A stretch of DNA of 51,766 nt, from assembly GCA_028277105.1 (NCBI GenBank), contig JANQHO010000172.1, positions 1 through 51,766 of the forward strand, written 5' to 3'. Source of the DNA: Owenweeksia sp. Lineage in GTDB: Bacteria; Bacteroidota; Bacteroidia; Flavobacteriales; Schleiferiaceae. This document shows positions 16,269 through 25,008 of this stretch, in pieces. The position numbers and the translations under genes are program-made. Within the stretch, counting starts at the first letter, position 1; the number at the start of each line of letters is the position of its first letter. The notes under the pieces are model-generated. The model had not been told where the DNA came from. It was given only the letters and a program-made list of their open reading frames with translations, and did not search any database.

Positions 16269-17569
16269 TTCCTTAGGTAGATCTGTATCGGTACACCCTT
16301 CAAATCAAAATTTTCCCTGAGCTTGTTCTCAATAAATCTCTTGTAAGGGTCTTTGACATACTGGGGTAAATTGGCAAAAAAGGCAAAAGCCGGAGCACGG
16401 GATGGCAATTGGGTGCAAAACTTAATCTTGATATATTTTCCCTTGTTGGATGGAGGAGGATTCCCTTCAATAATAGGCAGCATAACATCATTGAGTTTAC
16501 TGGTTGGAATGCGGCTCTTGCGCCTCTCGTAAACTTTCATAGCCTCTTCCATGGCCTGAAAAATTCTCTGCTTGTTAAGTGCCGATATAAAAATCACTGG
16601 CACATCTGTAAAAGGCGCCAGTTTCTGTAAGATCTGTTTGCGGTATTTGTCTGCTGTATGGGTATCTTTTTCAATGAGGTCCCATTTGTTGACTAGTATC
16701 ACCACTCCTTTGCGATTTTTTTCAGCCAGGTGAAAAATGGCCTGATCCTGGGATTCCATACCCCTTTCGGCATCAATCAAAAGAACGCATACATCTGAGT
16801 TCTCTATTGCTCTTACCGACCGCATTACGGAATAAAATTCCAGATTCTCGTGCACCTTTGATTTTTTGCGCAAGCCTGCCGTATCCACCAGTAAAAAGTC
16901 TTTCCCAAAAAGTTTATACCTGGTATTTATAGCATCACGGGTTGTACCGGCTACATCGGTTACGATATTTCTTTCTTTTCCTGTAAGGGCATTGATAAAA
17001 GACGATTTTCCTACATTAGGCCTGCCTATTACTGCTATGCGGGGCAATTGTTCATCCGCTTCTTCCTTATTATCAGCCGGAAGTATCTCTACCAAATCAT
17101 CCAGTAATTCCCCGGTTCCTGAACCATTAATAGCTGATATATTGTAGATATCTCCCAAACCAAGGCTGTAGAATTCAGCACTCATGGTTTGACGCATCGC
17201 ATTATCTACCTTGTTGGCCACCAATAGTACTTCCTTATTGGATTTCCTAAGCAAATCTGCTACCTGTTTATCCATATCGGTAATGCCGGTTTCAGCATCT
17301 ACCACAAACAGTATAACATGAGCTTCCTCTATGGCTATTTCTACTTGTTTCCTGATCTCCCCTTCAAAGACATCATCAGAACCTTTTATATACCCTCCGG
17401 TATCAATTACTGAAAACTCCTTACCGGTCCATTCAGACTTTCCGTAAATCCTGTCGCGGGTAACTCCGGCTACAGAATCAACAATGGCCTCCCTTTTTTC
17501 AGTTAAACGATTGAACAAGGTAGACTTTCCTACATTAGGACGACCAACTATAGCGACTATCCCAGACAA
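16262..17569 (-). CDS. der: Ribosome assembly GTPase Der (EngA), TTG start
   Basis: Der is an essential GTPase of 50S-subunit maturation with two tandem G domains and a C-terminal KH-like domain. The two P-loops are GRPNVGKS at 9-16 and 182-189, with DTGG and DTAG switch II motifs and NKVD and NKWD specificity motifs. From the TTG at 17569 it has 435 residues and begins MSGIVAIVG, the usual start for the family. No ATG exists upstream: a stop at 17597-17599 closes the frame. The alternative TTG at 17590 lies within the -7 promoter box (17588-17595). The gene is monocistronic. Confidence 0.95.
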   Translation of the reverse strand: MSGIVAIVGRPNVGKSTLFNRLTEKREAIVDSVAGVTRDRIYGKSEWTGKEFSVIDTGGYIKGSDDVFEGEIRKQVEIAIEEAHVILFVVDAETGITDMDKQVADLLRKSNKEVLLVANKVDNAMRQTMSAEFYSLGLGDIYNISAINGSGTGELLDDLVEILPADNKEEADEQLPRIAVIGRPNVGKSSFINALTGKERNIVTDVAGTTRDAINTRYKLFGKDFLLVDTAGLRKKSKVHENLEFYSVMRSVRAIENSDVCVLLIDAERGMESQDQAIFHLAEKNRKGVVILVNKWDLIEKDTHTADKYRKQILQKLAPFTDVPVIFISALNKQRIFQAMEEAMKVYERRKSRIPTSKLNDVMLPIIEGNPPPSNKGKYIKIKFCTQLPSRAPAFAFFANLPQYVKDPYKRFIENKLRENFDLKGVPIQIYLRKK

Positions 17570-17587
17570 TACTTTAAGTTTAGCCCG

Positions 17588-17595
17588 CAAAAGTA
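17588..17595 (-). promoter_or_regulatory. Bacteroidota -7 promoter box (TACTTTTG) for der
   Basis: An exact TANNTTTG match lies 18 bases upstream of the TTG at 17569. It overlaps the other possible TTG start and so supports the shorter protein. Confidence 0.5.
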
Positions 17596-17644
17596 ATTAA
17601 TGAAACAGGAGAAATGATATTTGTTCCTGCTTAATAGGATAATA

Positions 17645-18262
17645 TTAAGCGTTCCCTGTAATTTCGGGATAATTACTGGCAAAATTCAACAGATCCACCA
17701 CTGTTTTACCTCCTATTTTGTTGAGTAGCCGCAATTTGTAAGTGCTCACTGTTTTGTCACTGATACCCAGTTCTTCAGAAACTTCTTTGTTTGATTTACC
17801 GCTGGAGAGCAATTTTAAAACTTCTATCTCTCTCTTGCTAAACTTAATAGGCTTATCTTTATGCGTATCTTCTATAACTTCTTCGCTAAAAATACTCCTA
17901 CCCTCATAAACATCGTTAATGGCTTTTATGAGTTTTTTGGGTTCCCCGGTTTTAGTTACATATCCGTTTGCCCCCATTTGCATAGCGGTTTTGCCGTATA
18001 TACTTTCCGGATGCATGGAAAGTATTATGATTTTAAGTTCAGGCGCTATTTCCCTGACCTTACGGATGGAAGTTATGCCATTGGTTTTTGGCATGTCAAT
18101 GTCCAGTAATAAAACATCCGCTTTATACTCCTTAATAACCTCCAGCAACTCTTCTCCGTTGGTTGCCTCAGCCAAAACCCGCATATTATCTTCGTAGCCT
18201 ATAAATAGTTCGAGTCCTTTACGGACTACAGTATGGTCGTCTGCAAGAATTATTCTTATCAT
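17645..18262 (-). CDS. NarL/FixJ-type response regulator (orphan)
   Basis: This 205-residue regulator has a receiver domain at 1-120 with the acidic pocket D8-D9, phospho-acceptor D54 (LLLDIDMP), switch residue S82 and K104. A LuxR-type helix-turn-helix (about 140-200) contains FSKREIEVLKLLSSGKSNKE and ISDKTVSTYK. It should bind DNA as a dimer when phosphorylated. No histidine kinase is next to it; the kinase at 21613 is 3 kb away on the other strand with unrelated genes between. It has its own promoter box and stands alone between nadE and der. The target genes are unknown. Confidence 0.93.
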   Translation of the reverse strand: MIRIILADDHTVVRKGLELFIGYEDNMRVLAEATNGEELLEVIKEYKADVLLLDIDMPKTNGITSIRKVREIAPELKIIILSMHPESIYGKTAMQMGANGYVTKTGEPKKLIKAINDVYEGRSIFSEEVIEDTHKDKPIKFSKREIEVLKLLSSGKSNKEVSEELGISDKTVSTYKLRLLNKIGGKTVVDLLNFASNYPEITGNA

Positions 18263-18305
18263 GGTCTTACTAAGATATACAGTTCCCTCCTAAGCTGTAC
18301 GTTTT

Positions 18306-18313
18306 CAAATATA
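18306..18313 (-). promoter_or_regulatory. Bacteroidota -7 promoter box (TATATTTG)
   Basis: An exact TANNTTTG match lies 43 bases upstream of the response regulator ATG at 18262, in the 99-bp gap after nadE. It indicates transcription separate from nadE. Confidence 0.45.
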
Positions 18314-18361
18314 AGGCATCCCTAGCAAATGTCTGTCTGAAAAAAAATTATCTTCTACTAA

Positions 18362-19153
18362 TCAAGACTTTAGATTATCAGGGATTTCACAAACTGGGAT
18401 AGGTCTCATTTTGTGTTTGTTGGCATGGTGATAACGCAGAAAAATACTCATCACCTCTTTCTCTCTATCTTTAAAATCTTCCGGCTTTTTACCTGCCCTG
18501 TATTCAGCCATGGCCCATTCCAGTTCGTTGTAGGTAGCTCCAATCTGGTCTTCATCCGTTCGGTCATCTCCCCAAAGCCCGTCAGTGGGTGGTGCCTGCA
18601 TGATCTCATCTATTATTTCCAGTTCTTCCCCGAGTTCGTAAACTTCTGTTTTGAGCAGATCAGCTATAGGGCTAAGATCTACTCCGCCATCCCCGTATTT
18701 GGTAAAAAACCCCACGCCAAAATCCTCTACTTTATTACCTGTTCCTACCACCAGGTAACGCTTTAAGGCAGCAAAATAATAAAGTGTGCTCATGCGCAAA
18801 CGGGCCCTGGTATTTACCAACGACATTTCCCTTTCATCAGTTTGAGGTACATCTGGCAGGGCATCAATTAAGCGGTCGAAAACTCCGGTTAGATCTACAG
18901 ACACATACGAAACGTTGGTGTATTCATCCTGAAGCTGATGAATATGCTTTAAAGCCCGGCTCACCTGATCTTCGTTCTGGTAAATGGGCATCTCAACACA
19001 CAACAAGGGGTAAGCTGTTCGGGCAGCTAAGGCAGAAGTAACAGCTGAATCGATCCCCCCTGAAACGCCAATCACAAAGCCTTTCATTCTCGAGTCTACC
19101 AGGTAATCCCTCAGCCAGTTCACAATATAATTCGCAACCTGTTTTGTATCCAT
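18362..19153 (-). CDS. nadE: Ammonia-dependent NAD+ synthase
   Basis: NadE joins ammonia to nicotinic acid adenine dinucleotide in the last step of NAD+ synthesis, in the cytoplasm. The 263-residue protein is the short, ammonia-using form with no glutaminase domain. It has the ATP-pyrophosphatase P-loop SGGIDSA (31-37), the GTGNKVED and FTKYGDGGVDLSPIADL segments and a C-terminal KHKMRPIP. It starts 8 bases after the outer-membrane protein gene upstream, so the two form an operon. Its position beside gldB-gldC is, from memory, seen in other gliding Bacteroidota. Confidence 0.96.
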   Translation of the reverse strand: MDTKQVANYIVNWLRDYLVDSRMKGFVIGVSGGIDSAVTSALAARTAYPLLCVEMPIYQNEDQVSRALKHIHQLQDEYTNVSYVSVDLTGVFDRLIDALPDVPQTDEREMSLVNTRARLRMSTLYYFAALKRYLVVGTGNKVEDFGVGFFTKYGDGGVDLSPIADLLKTEVYELGEELEIIDEIMQAPPTDGLWGDDRTDEDQIGATYNELEWAMAEYRAGKKPEDFKDREKEVMSIFLRYHHANKHKMRPIPVCEIPDNLKS

Positions 19154-19161
19154 CGGTATTA

Positions 19162-19788
19162 TTAAAAAATGTAACCCAAAAAAAGCGTCACATAATCAAA
19201 ACGGTAATAATAGCTATTGTCCAGCCTTGGATCATCATCTACAAGATTATCCAACAGCGACCTGTTGTAATCTACTCCCACTACTATTCTGTCGCTGCCG
19301 CCAAGACTGTATTCAAACCCTACACCGGCAACAAACAAAGCGCTAAAGAAGTTTACATAAGAATCTTGCCTTTGGTCAACTGCCAGATCAGGATCTATAG
19401 TAGTTCTTTCACTGTATTCAAACCCAATAGCTCCACCAAACTTGGCGAAATAGGTCATATAGCCAAACTCCCGGGTTCTCATTTTTAAAGCAATGGGTAT
19501 TTGAATAAAACCACTGGTATAATCCCCTAAAGTATCCTGAATGTTTATTCTGCCGCCCCGGTTAACTATATCAATACCTGAGGCAACACTATAGCGGTCT
19601 GTCAGGTCAAATTCCGCTATTAGCCCTCCGGAGAATTTAACATTAAGTTCAGAATCAGACGAAGGCTGGGTGGTACTGATCCAGTTTAAAGTAGGTGATA
19701 GATTTACACCTAGATGGTAATTTTGAGCCCAGGCAGCAACACTGGATAATACAGATAAAATAATGACTTTTGCAGCTTTGGAGATCAC
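19162..19788 (-). CDS. Outer-membrane beta-barrel protein, GTG start (PorT-like?)
   Basis: This 208-residue protein begins at GTG 19786-19788; the upstream frame has no ATG before a stop near 19834. A signal peptide ends AAWAQ (about 22). The rest is alternating beta-strands with aromatic ends, closing in YYYRFDYVTLFLGYIF, a typical C-terminal barrel strand. It fits the outer-membrane beta-barrel (PorT-like) family of Bacteroidota. PorT/SprT is a T9SS part, and gldB lies divergently 56 bases away, so a T9SS role is possible. The family has many members of other or unknown function, so I do not assign the symbol. Confidence 0.83.
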   Translation of the reverse strand: MISKAAKVIILSVLSSVAAWAQNYHLGVNLSPTLNWISTTQPSSDSELNVKFSGGLIAEFDLTDRYSVASGIDIVNRGGRINIQDTLGDYTSGFIQIPIALKMRTREFGYMTYFAKFGGAIGFEYSERTTIDPDLAVDQRQDSYVNFFSALFVAGVGFEYSLGGSDRIVVGVDYNRSLLDNLVDDDPRLDNSYYYRFDYVTLFLGYIF

Positions 19789-19813
19789 AGTAGTAGTTTT
19801 TTTAATTTCCAGG

Positions 19814-19827
19814 TAAAAGTAATTTTC
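19814..19827. promoter_or_regulatory. Back-to-back candidate -7 boxes for the barrel gene and gldB
   Basis: On the plus strand TAATTTTC (19820-19827) ends 17 bases before the gldB ATG. On the minus strand TACTTTTA (19814-19821) ends 25 bases before the barrel gene GTG. Each has one mismatch to TANNTTTG. They overlap by two bases, so the two directions could compete for polymerase. Confidence 0.3.
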
Positions 19828-19844
19828 ATTTGACTATTATTTCT

Positions 19845-20828
19845 ATGGGTCTAAAAATTAAAGCTAACATTTTTATCAGCCTTGTTTTAGTATCATTTTA
19901 CGGCTGCCAGAACGAACACTCTGGAGTTAATCTCAGCTCCATAAAGCAGGAAACCCGCTTTAATCAATTTGAAAAGGACTTTTTTGAAACCGACACCAAT
20001 AACTTTAGCCAGGAGTTGAATTCGCTAAAAGAAAAATATCCCGTTTTTTTTATGCAGAACGCTCTTGATAATTTCTGGAAGCAACAGCGTACCGACCCCG
20101 GACAAATAGAACTCTATCAAAAATCCCAAGAGGTATTTAACGGATTGCAAAGACAAAATGAACAGCTCAATCTGGCAGTAAAGCATTTCTACTATTATTT
20201 TGGTGAGGATAAACACTTCCATTTTTACAGCTATATTTCCAACCTGGATTTTAATTACCCTGTATTGCTGGCTGACTCCCTGTGCTTTGCAGCACTCGAC
20301 CTCTATCTAGGCCGTAACCAGAAATATTACGCTCACCTGCCACAATACCTGATTTTTTACCGACAACCCCGCTTTCTGGTACGCGATTGTATAGAAGAAT
20401 TAATAAAAAACCGGATTTCTCCTCCTAAAACACCAGGCAGCTTATTGGACGATATGATCTATCACGGAAAAATACTCTATGCTCTTTACAGTCTTATGCC
20501 TGAGGAAAAAGAAAGTAGTATAATCAAATATCCTGAAGCCAAATTAGAATTTTGTCGTCAAAATGAACGTTCTGTCTGGGCCTACTTCATAGAAAATCAA
20601 ATGCTTTTTGACACCAGCCAGGAGCTGAAACGCAGATTTATCGAGCTGGCCCCTTTTTCCAAATTCAGGATGAAGTTCGACAATGAAACCCCCGGTATGA
20701 TAGGCCGTTGGGTGGGTTGGCAAATAGTAAAAGCCTATATGGAAAAAAATAAACCCATAAGCCTTGAACAACTATTACAAGAACAGGATGCCCGCAAAAT
20801 TTTGAAACTCTCGGGTTACAGGCCTTAA
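19845..20828 (+). CDS. gldB: Gliding motility lipoprotein GldB
   Basis: From the ATG at 19845 this is a 327-residue lipoprotein with signal sequence MGLKIKANIFISLVLVSFYG and lipid-anchored Cys21. A TTG five codons upstream opens a longer frame but gives a poorer signal peptide. The C-terminal signature (PGMIGRWVGWQIVKAYMEKN, then ILKLSGYRP) is typical of GldB, a protein needed for gliding and for T9SS function in flavobacteria, whose exact role is not settled. It is followed after 20 bases by gldC. Confidence 0.93.
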   Translation: MGLKIKANIFISLVLVSFYGCQNEHSGVNLSSIKQETRFNQFEKDFFETDTNNFSQELNSLKEKYPVFFMQNALDNFWKQQRTDPGQIELYQKSQEVFNGLQRQNEQLNLAVKHFYYYFGEDKHFHFYSYISNLDFNYPVLLADSLCFAALDLYLGRNQKYYAHLPQYLIFYRQPRFLVRDCIEELIKNRISPPKTPGSLLDDMIYHGKILYALYSLMPEEKESSIIKYPEAKLEFCRQNERSVWAYFIENQMLFDTSQELKRRFIELAPFSKFRMKFDNETPGMIGRWVGWQIVKAYMEKNKPISLEQLLQEQDARKILKLSGYRP

Positions 20829-20848
20829 ACCAGTAAATACTATCAATT

Positions 20849-21178
20849 ATGACTTACAAATCATCAGAAATAAAAATCAATGTTCAACTGGATAACGAGC
20901 ACATACCCGAAAGCATGGACTGGACAGCAGAGGACGGTGGTATAAACCATGCTCCCACTAAAGCCGCTCTGTTATCGGTTTGGGATTCTAAAGATCAGGA
21001 GACACTTAAGATTGATCTCTGGACTAAAGACATGCCGGTTGATGAAATGAAAAAGTTCCTGCATCAGAACCTGTTGGCTTTAGCCGATACCATGGACAAA
21101 GCTACCGGTGAAAATTCTGCTGCGGCCGACATACGTGAATTTGCAAGTGTTTTGGGCAAAAAATTAGAATTATTTTGA
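20849..21178 (+). CDS. gldC: Gliding motility protein GldC
   Basis: This 109-residue soluble protein directly follows gldB. The central segment DNEHIPESMDWTAEDGG and the final FASVLGKKLELF match GldC. No signal peptide or membrane segment is seen, so it is cytoplasmic. In flavobacteria GldC improves motility but is less essential than GldB. It likely shares a transcript with gldB and perhaps with the two genes after it (gaps of 33 and 8 bases). Confidence 0.93.
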   Translation: MTYKSSEIKINVQLDNEHIPESMDWTAEDGGINHAPTKAALLSVWDSKDQETLKIDLWTKDMPVDEMKKFLHQNLLALADTMDKATGENSAAADIREFASVLGKKLELF

Positions 21179-21211
21179 TAATATTGATAGGGAAACCTAA
21201 GCTCAGCATCG

Positions 21212-21604
21212 ATGAAGACATCTGCTTCAACTCTTCTTTTTCTGGCTATTCCTTTTGGGGCTTTAGCTCAGGGGCACAGTAATCACAACGACATTGATTT
21301 CAACTTCTGGTTCAGTTTACTCGAGATCCCCTTCCTTATCTTTGTTATTGTTCTTTCTTTTATGGTGGCAGCTTCCCTTAAAGGAGGAAAATTCGGCTCG
21401 GGTATGCAACTTTTAGCCTGGGGATTTCTGGTAATGGCCGTTGGGCATATTCACATGCAATTGGAACACATTACAGGCTTTAATCTTTTTAAATATTTGT
21501 TTGGCGAAAGTGGAGGGACCTTTGCCTGGTTTTTGGCATTACTCATCACCTGGATGTTGTCTGCATTGGGCTTTTACAGGATTTACACGGCTAGTCGTAT
21601 GTAA
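21212..21604 (+). CDS. Small membrane protein of unknown function next to a sensor kinase
   Basis: This 130-residue protein has an N-terminal signal-like helix (about 1-19, ending GALAQ), then a histidine-rich stretch (GHSNHND) and three membrane helices (about 35-57, 65-86 and 103-123). Histidines near the second helix (VGHIHMQLEH) could bind a metal or haem, which is inference. I do not recognise the family. It ends 8 bases before the histidine kinase gene, so the two are probably made together, and it may be a membrane partner or input for the soluble kinase. Confidence 0.8.
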   Translation: MKTSASTLLFLAIPFGALAQGHSNHNDIDFNFWFSLLEIPFLIFVIVLSFMVAASLKGGKFGSGMQLLAWGFLVMAVGHIHMQLEHITGFNLFKYLFGESGGTFAWFLALLITWMLSALGFYRIYTASRM

Positions 21605-21612
21605 CGCAACTT

Positions 21613-23562
21613 ATGTTCTTTCGCCTTTTTTCAAATAAAAAACCAAATTCCGGTAAAACTGGTGAAAGCACTTATACCGAACTGGTTAAATACCTTATTT
21701 TATTAATATCTGCCCCGGCAAAAGCTACTTCAATCATTATTGAAGGCCGAAATTTTATATCCCAGCCCATTGATTACCAAAAAAATGAAATAGCTGCAGT
21801 TTACTTGCTTTTTGAAAAATACTGTTGTGAAGTTGATCAGAACCCATTGAAGCGAGAGGATTTCAGGAAAAAGGTCAGTACCAGATACCCTTGGGTTAAA
21901 ACCCATTCTCATTTAAACATCATCTTCAAAAAAGATCAGAAAAAGGCCTCTTCAATGCTTTGTGCCACCTTCCTTAAAGTAATGCTTGGCCCTGTTATAG
22001 ATTTAGCGGGCACCAGAGAAGGTAACAGGTTAACAGATCAGATATCTTTACTAAGCGATATTGTCAATGATAATACTACTTCCACCTATCAGGAAAAGGG
22101 TTTAAAGATCAAAAGTAGTGAGGTTACTTTTCAGCAACTTAAAGATTTCAGTCTGCATCTTTTTAGCGATCTCAGTAAACTTTTCGGCACCTCCAATATC
22201 GAAAATCTCTATAACAAAGCCTTTGAGAAAATCAGAAGCATTTATCTGGATTTTGATCTTTTCCCACAAGTAATTGAGCTCATCCCTCCCCAGCTTATCA
22301 GGCATGAACACCTCAGGATCCTGGGCGTAAATCAAATCCAGGAAATGCTCAGCAGCCAAATCGAAGAATTGGAGAAGCTGAACCTTCAATTGAAAAAAGA
22401 AGCGGAAGAAAACAGACTTCTCAATGAAATATTAAAAGAACGTTCGTCCAACCTCCAAAAGATCTTCAATGGTAATCTGGATGCAGTTATTGTTGTTGAT
22501 ACGGACAACAAAGTAACTTACTGGAATGACCAAGCTGTAGAAATTTTTGGCTATAACCGAAAGGAAGCCCTGAACAAATCACTTTCTGAGCTTATTATTC
22601 CACAAAAATTGCACAACAATCACAATAAAGGTATGAGTCTTTATTTAGCTCTTACTCAACAAACCAAGCTCCACCGCAAGTTGGAAATGGAAGGTCTTCA
22701 TAAAAACGGGAATCTGATACCCCTGGAATTGAGGTTAACAGAATATTCCGAAAAAGGAAACCAGTATTTTATAAGTTTCATCCGCGATATAAGCCAACAA
22801 AAGGAATATGAAGCCCAACTTATAAAAGCCCGTGACAAAGCCCAGGGGAAAAGTGAAGCCAAGAGCAAATTTCTGACTACCATCAGCCATGAGATCAGAA
22901 CTCCGGTTAATGCTATATTGGGTTTTTCTGACTTGCTGGACGATACGAGACTGGATGACATTCAGCAGGAATACCTCCTTTTCATCAAAAGCTCTAGCCT
23001 TACGCTCCTGGAACTCATTAACGATCTGATAAATCTTGACAAACTCAATAAAGGTAGACTTACCATCAGCCCAAGGCTGGGCAATCTCAAAAAAGAAATT
23101 GAAAAGATCATCTCCCCTTACATTTTTCTTATCCGGCAAAAAGGCCTGGAGTTTAAGCTAATTATTGAAGATGCCCTCCCTATGGATTTGAGCCTAGATT
23201 ATTTCCGGTTGGGGCAGGTACTTACCAACCTGGTCAGCAACGCCCTTAAATTTACCGAAACAGGCGGCATAAGTCTAAGCCTAAACTACGATCTCGATGA
23301 TTTAGGCAACCTTACCTTATCCTTTATAGTTTCAGACAGTGGTAAAGGAATCTCAGAGGAAAAGATCAATGCTATTTTCATTTCGCACAACCAGGAAGAC
23401 AATACAATAGCCGAGAAATACGGTGGCTCTGGTCTCGGATTAAGTATTAGCCGTGAAATTGCAGAAATAATGGGAGGTAAAATATCTGCATCCAGCCCCA
23501 GTAAATTTTTTCCCGGCCGCGGTTCTGATTTTAAGTTTACTATAAAAACTAAGCTCGGATGA
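21613..23562 (+). CDS. Soluble PAS-domain sensor histidine kinase
   Basis: This 649-residue kinase has no membrane segment. Residues 1-235 form an unrecognised helical domain. A coiled coil follows (about 235-280), then a PAS domain (about 283-400, [17 protein letters not shown]). The HisKA domain has the phospho-acceptor His426 in [20 protein letters not shown]. The ATPase domain has N box NLVSNALKF (N539, N543), DSGKGIS and GGSGLGLSI. No receiver domain is attached and no response regulator is adjacent. The N-terminal region may be a sensory domain, since full-length haem-NO-binding kinases have a similar layout, but I cannot show homology. The 3' end overlaps convergent engB by 14 bases. 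Confidence 0.92.
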   Translation: MFFRLFSNKKPNSGKTGESTYTELVKYLILLISAPAKATSIIIEGRNFISQPIDYQKNEIAAVYLLFEKYCCEVDQNPLKREDFRKKVSTRYPWVKTHSHLNIIFKKDQKKASSMLCATFLKVMLGPVIDLAGTREGNRLTDQISLLSDIVNDNTTSTYQEKGLKIKSSEVTFQQLKDFSLHLFSDLSKLFGTSNIENLYNKAFEKIRSIYLDFDLFPQVIELIPPQLIRHEHLRILGVNQIQEMLSSQIEELEKLNLQLKKEAEENRLLNEILKERSSNLQKIFNGNLDAVIVVDTDNKVTYWNDQAVEIFGYNRKEALNKSLSELIIPQKLHNNHNKGMSLYLALTQQTKLHRKLEMEGLHKNGNLIPLELRLTEYSEKGNQYFISFIRDISQQKEYEAQLIKARDKAQGKSEAKSKFLTTISHEIRTPVNAILGFSDLLDDTRLDDIQQEYLLFIKSSSLTLLELINDLINLDKLNKGRLTISPRLGNLKKEIEKIISPYIFLIRQKGLEFKLIIEDALPMDLSLDYFRLGQVLTNLVSNALKFTETGGISLSLNYDLDDLGNLTLSFIVSDSGKGISEEKINAIFISHNQEDNTIAEKYGGSGLGLSISREIAEIMGGKISASSPSKFFPGRGSDFKFTIKTKLG

Positions 23563-24160
23563 TATCCAACTGTTGGTTTATTTGATTGATGTAACCCAGT
23601 ATTTCCTGCCGCCCGGTACCATTAATAGATGAAGAAGCAAAATAAACCGGCAATTCCTCCCATTTCTCCAGCATCTTTTTCTGATACCTCTTCAAATTTT
23701 CGTTGAGCTTATTGCCCGAAAGTTTGTCTATCTTGGTAAAAATCATACTGAACGGTATACCATTTACCCCCAGCCATTCCATAAATTCCAGGTCAATCTT
23801 TTGAGGTTCCAGTCTGCTGTCCAGCAAAACAAAAAGATTAGCCAGACTCTCTCGCTTCTCGATGTAATCTACAATGATCTTTTGAAAGCCTCTCTTTTCA
23901 GTTTTACTCGCCTTGGCATAACCATATCCCGGTAAATCCACCAGAAACCACTCCCCGTTTATTTTAAAATGATTGATCAGCCTTGTCTTACCGGGTTTAG
24001 ACGAAGTTTTGGCCAATCCTTTATGATTGGTCAACATATTGATCAGACTGCTCTTCCCTACGTTACTGCGCCCGATAAACGCGTATTCCGGCACTTTACC
24101 CTCAGGGCATTGGCTCAGCTTGGCACTACTGCCAATGAATTCTGCTTTTTTAACCTCCAT
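23549..24160 (-). CDS. engB: Ribosome biogenesis GTP-binding protein EngB (YihA/YsxC)
   Basis: EngB is an essential GTPase of large-subunit assembly. From the ATG at 24160 it has 203 residues, beginning MEVKKAEF. The P-loop GRSNVGKSS lies at 30-38, the switch I region has the family's SSKPGKT, switch II is DLPGYGYAK, and specificity is TKID. A TTG eight codons upstream opens a longer frame that I do not favour. The last 14 bases overlap the kinase gene on the other strand. Its upstream region contains a pair of MraZ-type boxes pointing towards it. Confidence 0.95.
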   Translation of the reverse strand: MEVKKAEFIGSSAKLSQCPEGKVPEYAFIGRSNVGKSSLINMLTNHKGLAKTSSKPGKTRLINHFKINGEWFLVDLPGYGYAKASKTEKRGFQKIIVDYIEKRESLANLFVLLDSRLEPQKIDLEFMEWLGVNGIPFSMIFTKIDKLSGNKLNENLKRYQKKMLEKWEELPVYFASSSINGTGRQEILGYINQINQQLDIIRA

Positions 24161-24346
24161 CTCAGCAAAGTTAGAGCTTGACAAAATATTTCCATCATGC
24201 CGCCAATAAGTATTATCACATTAGAAACAACAACTTCAGAACAGATCTGATATCTCTACGTAAAGATTGGAAGGTTATCTCAACCAAAGGCAATTCTAGG
24301 TTTATCACAGAATTCCATATACCCATTAAACTGTAGAGTTGATTGC

Positions 24347-24361
24347 CCCACAAAATCCCAC
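24347..24361 (-). promoter_or_regulatory. Second MraZ-type operator, facing engB
   Basis: The minus strand reads GTGGGATTTTGTGGG, identical over 15 bases to the operator upstream of mraZ but inverted, 115 bp away. Similarity continues past the second box (CAAT at the same spacing). The two GTGGG units are 10 bp apart, the spacing expected for MraZ. Confidence 0.6.
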
Positions 24362-24445
24362 CTCTGCATCATTTCTTTAAACCCCTCTTTTCCAAACACA
24401 TATCTGAATATATACAATAAACTTCTTCAATTACCTGTTTTCAAA

Positions 24446-24491
24446 GTGGTAAAACTTATCAACAAAGTGGAGTTTAGTGGGATTTTGTGGG
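24446..24491 (+). promoter_or_regulatory. MraZ operator array upstream of mraZ
   Basis: GTGGA (24467), GTGGG (24477) and GTGGG (24487) repeat every 10 bp, and a further GTGGT lies at 24446. MraZ proteins are known to bind TGGGN direct repeats spaced by 5 bases in front of dcw clusters and to autoregulate. The array sits just upstream of the -7 box, so bound MraZ would block or reshape the promoter. Confidence 0.8.
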
Positions 24492-24501
24492 ACAATTATT
24501 A

Positions 24502-24509
24502 TATTTTTG
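24502..24509 (+). promoter_or_regulatory. dcw promoter -7 box (TATTTTTG)
   Basis: An exact TANNTTTG match ends 16 bases before the mraZ ATG at 24526 and begins 10 bases after the last MraZ box. The -33 region overlaps the boxes and has no independent TTTG at the usual distance. Confidence 0.55.
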
Positions 24510-24525
24510 AACCACAAAGCTTTAG

Positions 24526-25008
24526 ATGCGCAAAATGCTGAATCTGATCGGAGTACATGAATGCAAAATGGATAATAAGGGCCGGGTGATGATCCCCTCA
24601 GCCCTTAAAAAACAATTGCTACCAGTACTCGAAAAAGGCTTTGTCATCAAGCGCAGTGTATTCCAGCAATGTCTCGAACTCTATCCTATGGAAGAATGGG
24701 AAAAAGTGATGAACAAGGTGAATAAGCTAAATCGCTTTGTAAAAAAGAACAACGATTTTATAAGGATGTACACAGCAGGGGTTAAGCTCCTGGAAATGGA
24801 TGCCAACGGCCGGCTCAATATCCCAAAAGACCTGATGTCCTTTGCGGGTTTACAATCCGAACTGGTGCTCTCGTCAAACGTGGGCTCCATAGAAGTATGG
24901 GATAAGGCGAAGTACGAAGAGACCATCAATGATCCTTCAGTGGATTTTGGTGCTTTAGCAGAAGATGTCATGGGAAGTCTCAATGAGCCTGATCATGACC
25001 TATCATAA
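24526..25008 (+). CDS. mraZ: Transcriptional regulator MraZ
   Basis: MraZ is an AbrB-like DNA-binding protein with two swapped-hairpin SpoVT/AbrB repeats, here ECKMDNKGRVMIPSALKK and LEMDANGRLNIPKDL. It forms rings that bind TGGG-type repeats at dcw promoters, which are present just upstream. The protein has 160 residues, slightly longer than usual, with an acidic C-terminal tail. A second ATG at 24535 (MLNLIGVHECK) fits family starts better and cannot be excluded. It overlaps rsmH by 14 bases. Confidence 0.96.
   Translation: MRKMLNLIGVHECKMDNKGRVMIPSALKKQLLPVLEKGFVIKRSVFQQCLELYPMEEWEKVMNKVNKLNRFVKKNNDFIRMYTAGVKLLEMDANGRLNIPKDLMSFAGLQSELVLSSNVGSIEVWDKAKYEETINDPSVDFGALAEDVMGSLNEPDHDLS

Larger units (their letters stand above)
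24161..24525. other. Divergent regulatory region between engB and mraZ, 365 bp
   Basis: It holds two MraZ-box arrays in opposite orientation (24347-24361 minus, 24467-24491 plus) and the mraZ promoter (24502-24509). The rest, up to the engB start, shows no coding frame, terminator or clear RNA. Confidence 0.65.

Noticed and set aside
17645..23562. Response regulator and histidine kinase as one two-component operon
   Set aside because: They are on opposite strands, 3 kb apart, with nadE, a barrel gene and gldB-gldC between. A functional link remains possible but is not shown by the sequence.
24965..24994. An earlier ATG start for rsmH
   Set aside because: The extra ten residues are encoded inside mraZ and do not resemble the family N-terminus, which begins MTYHKPVLL.
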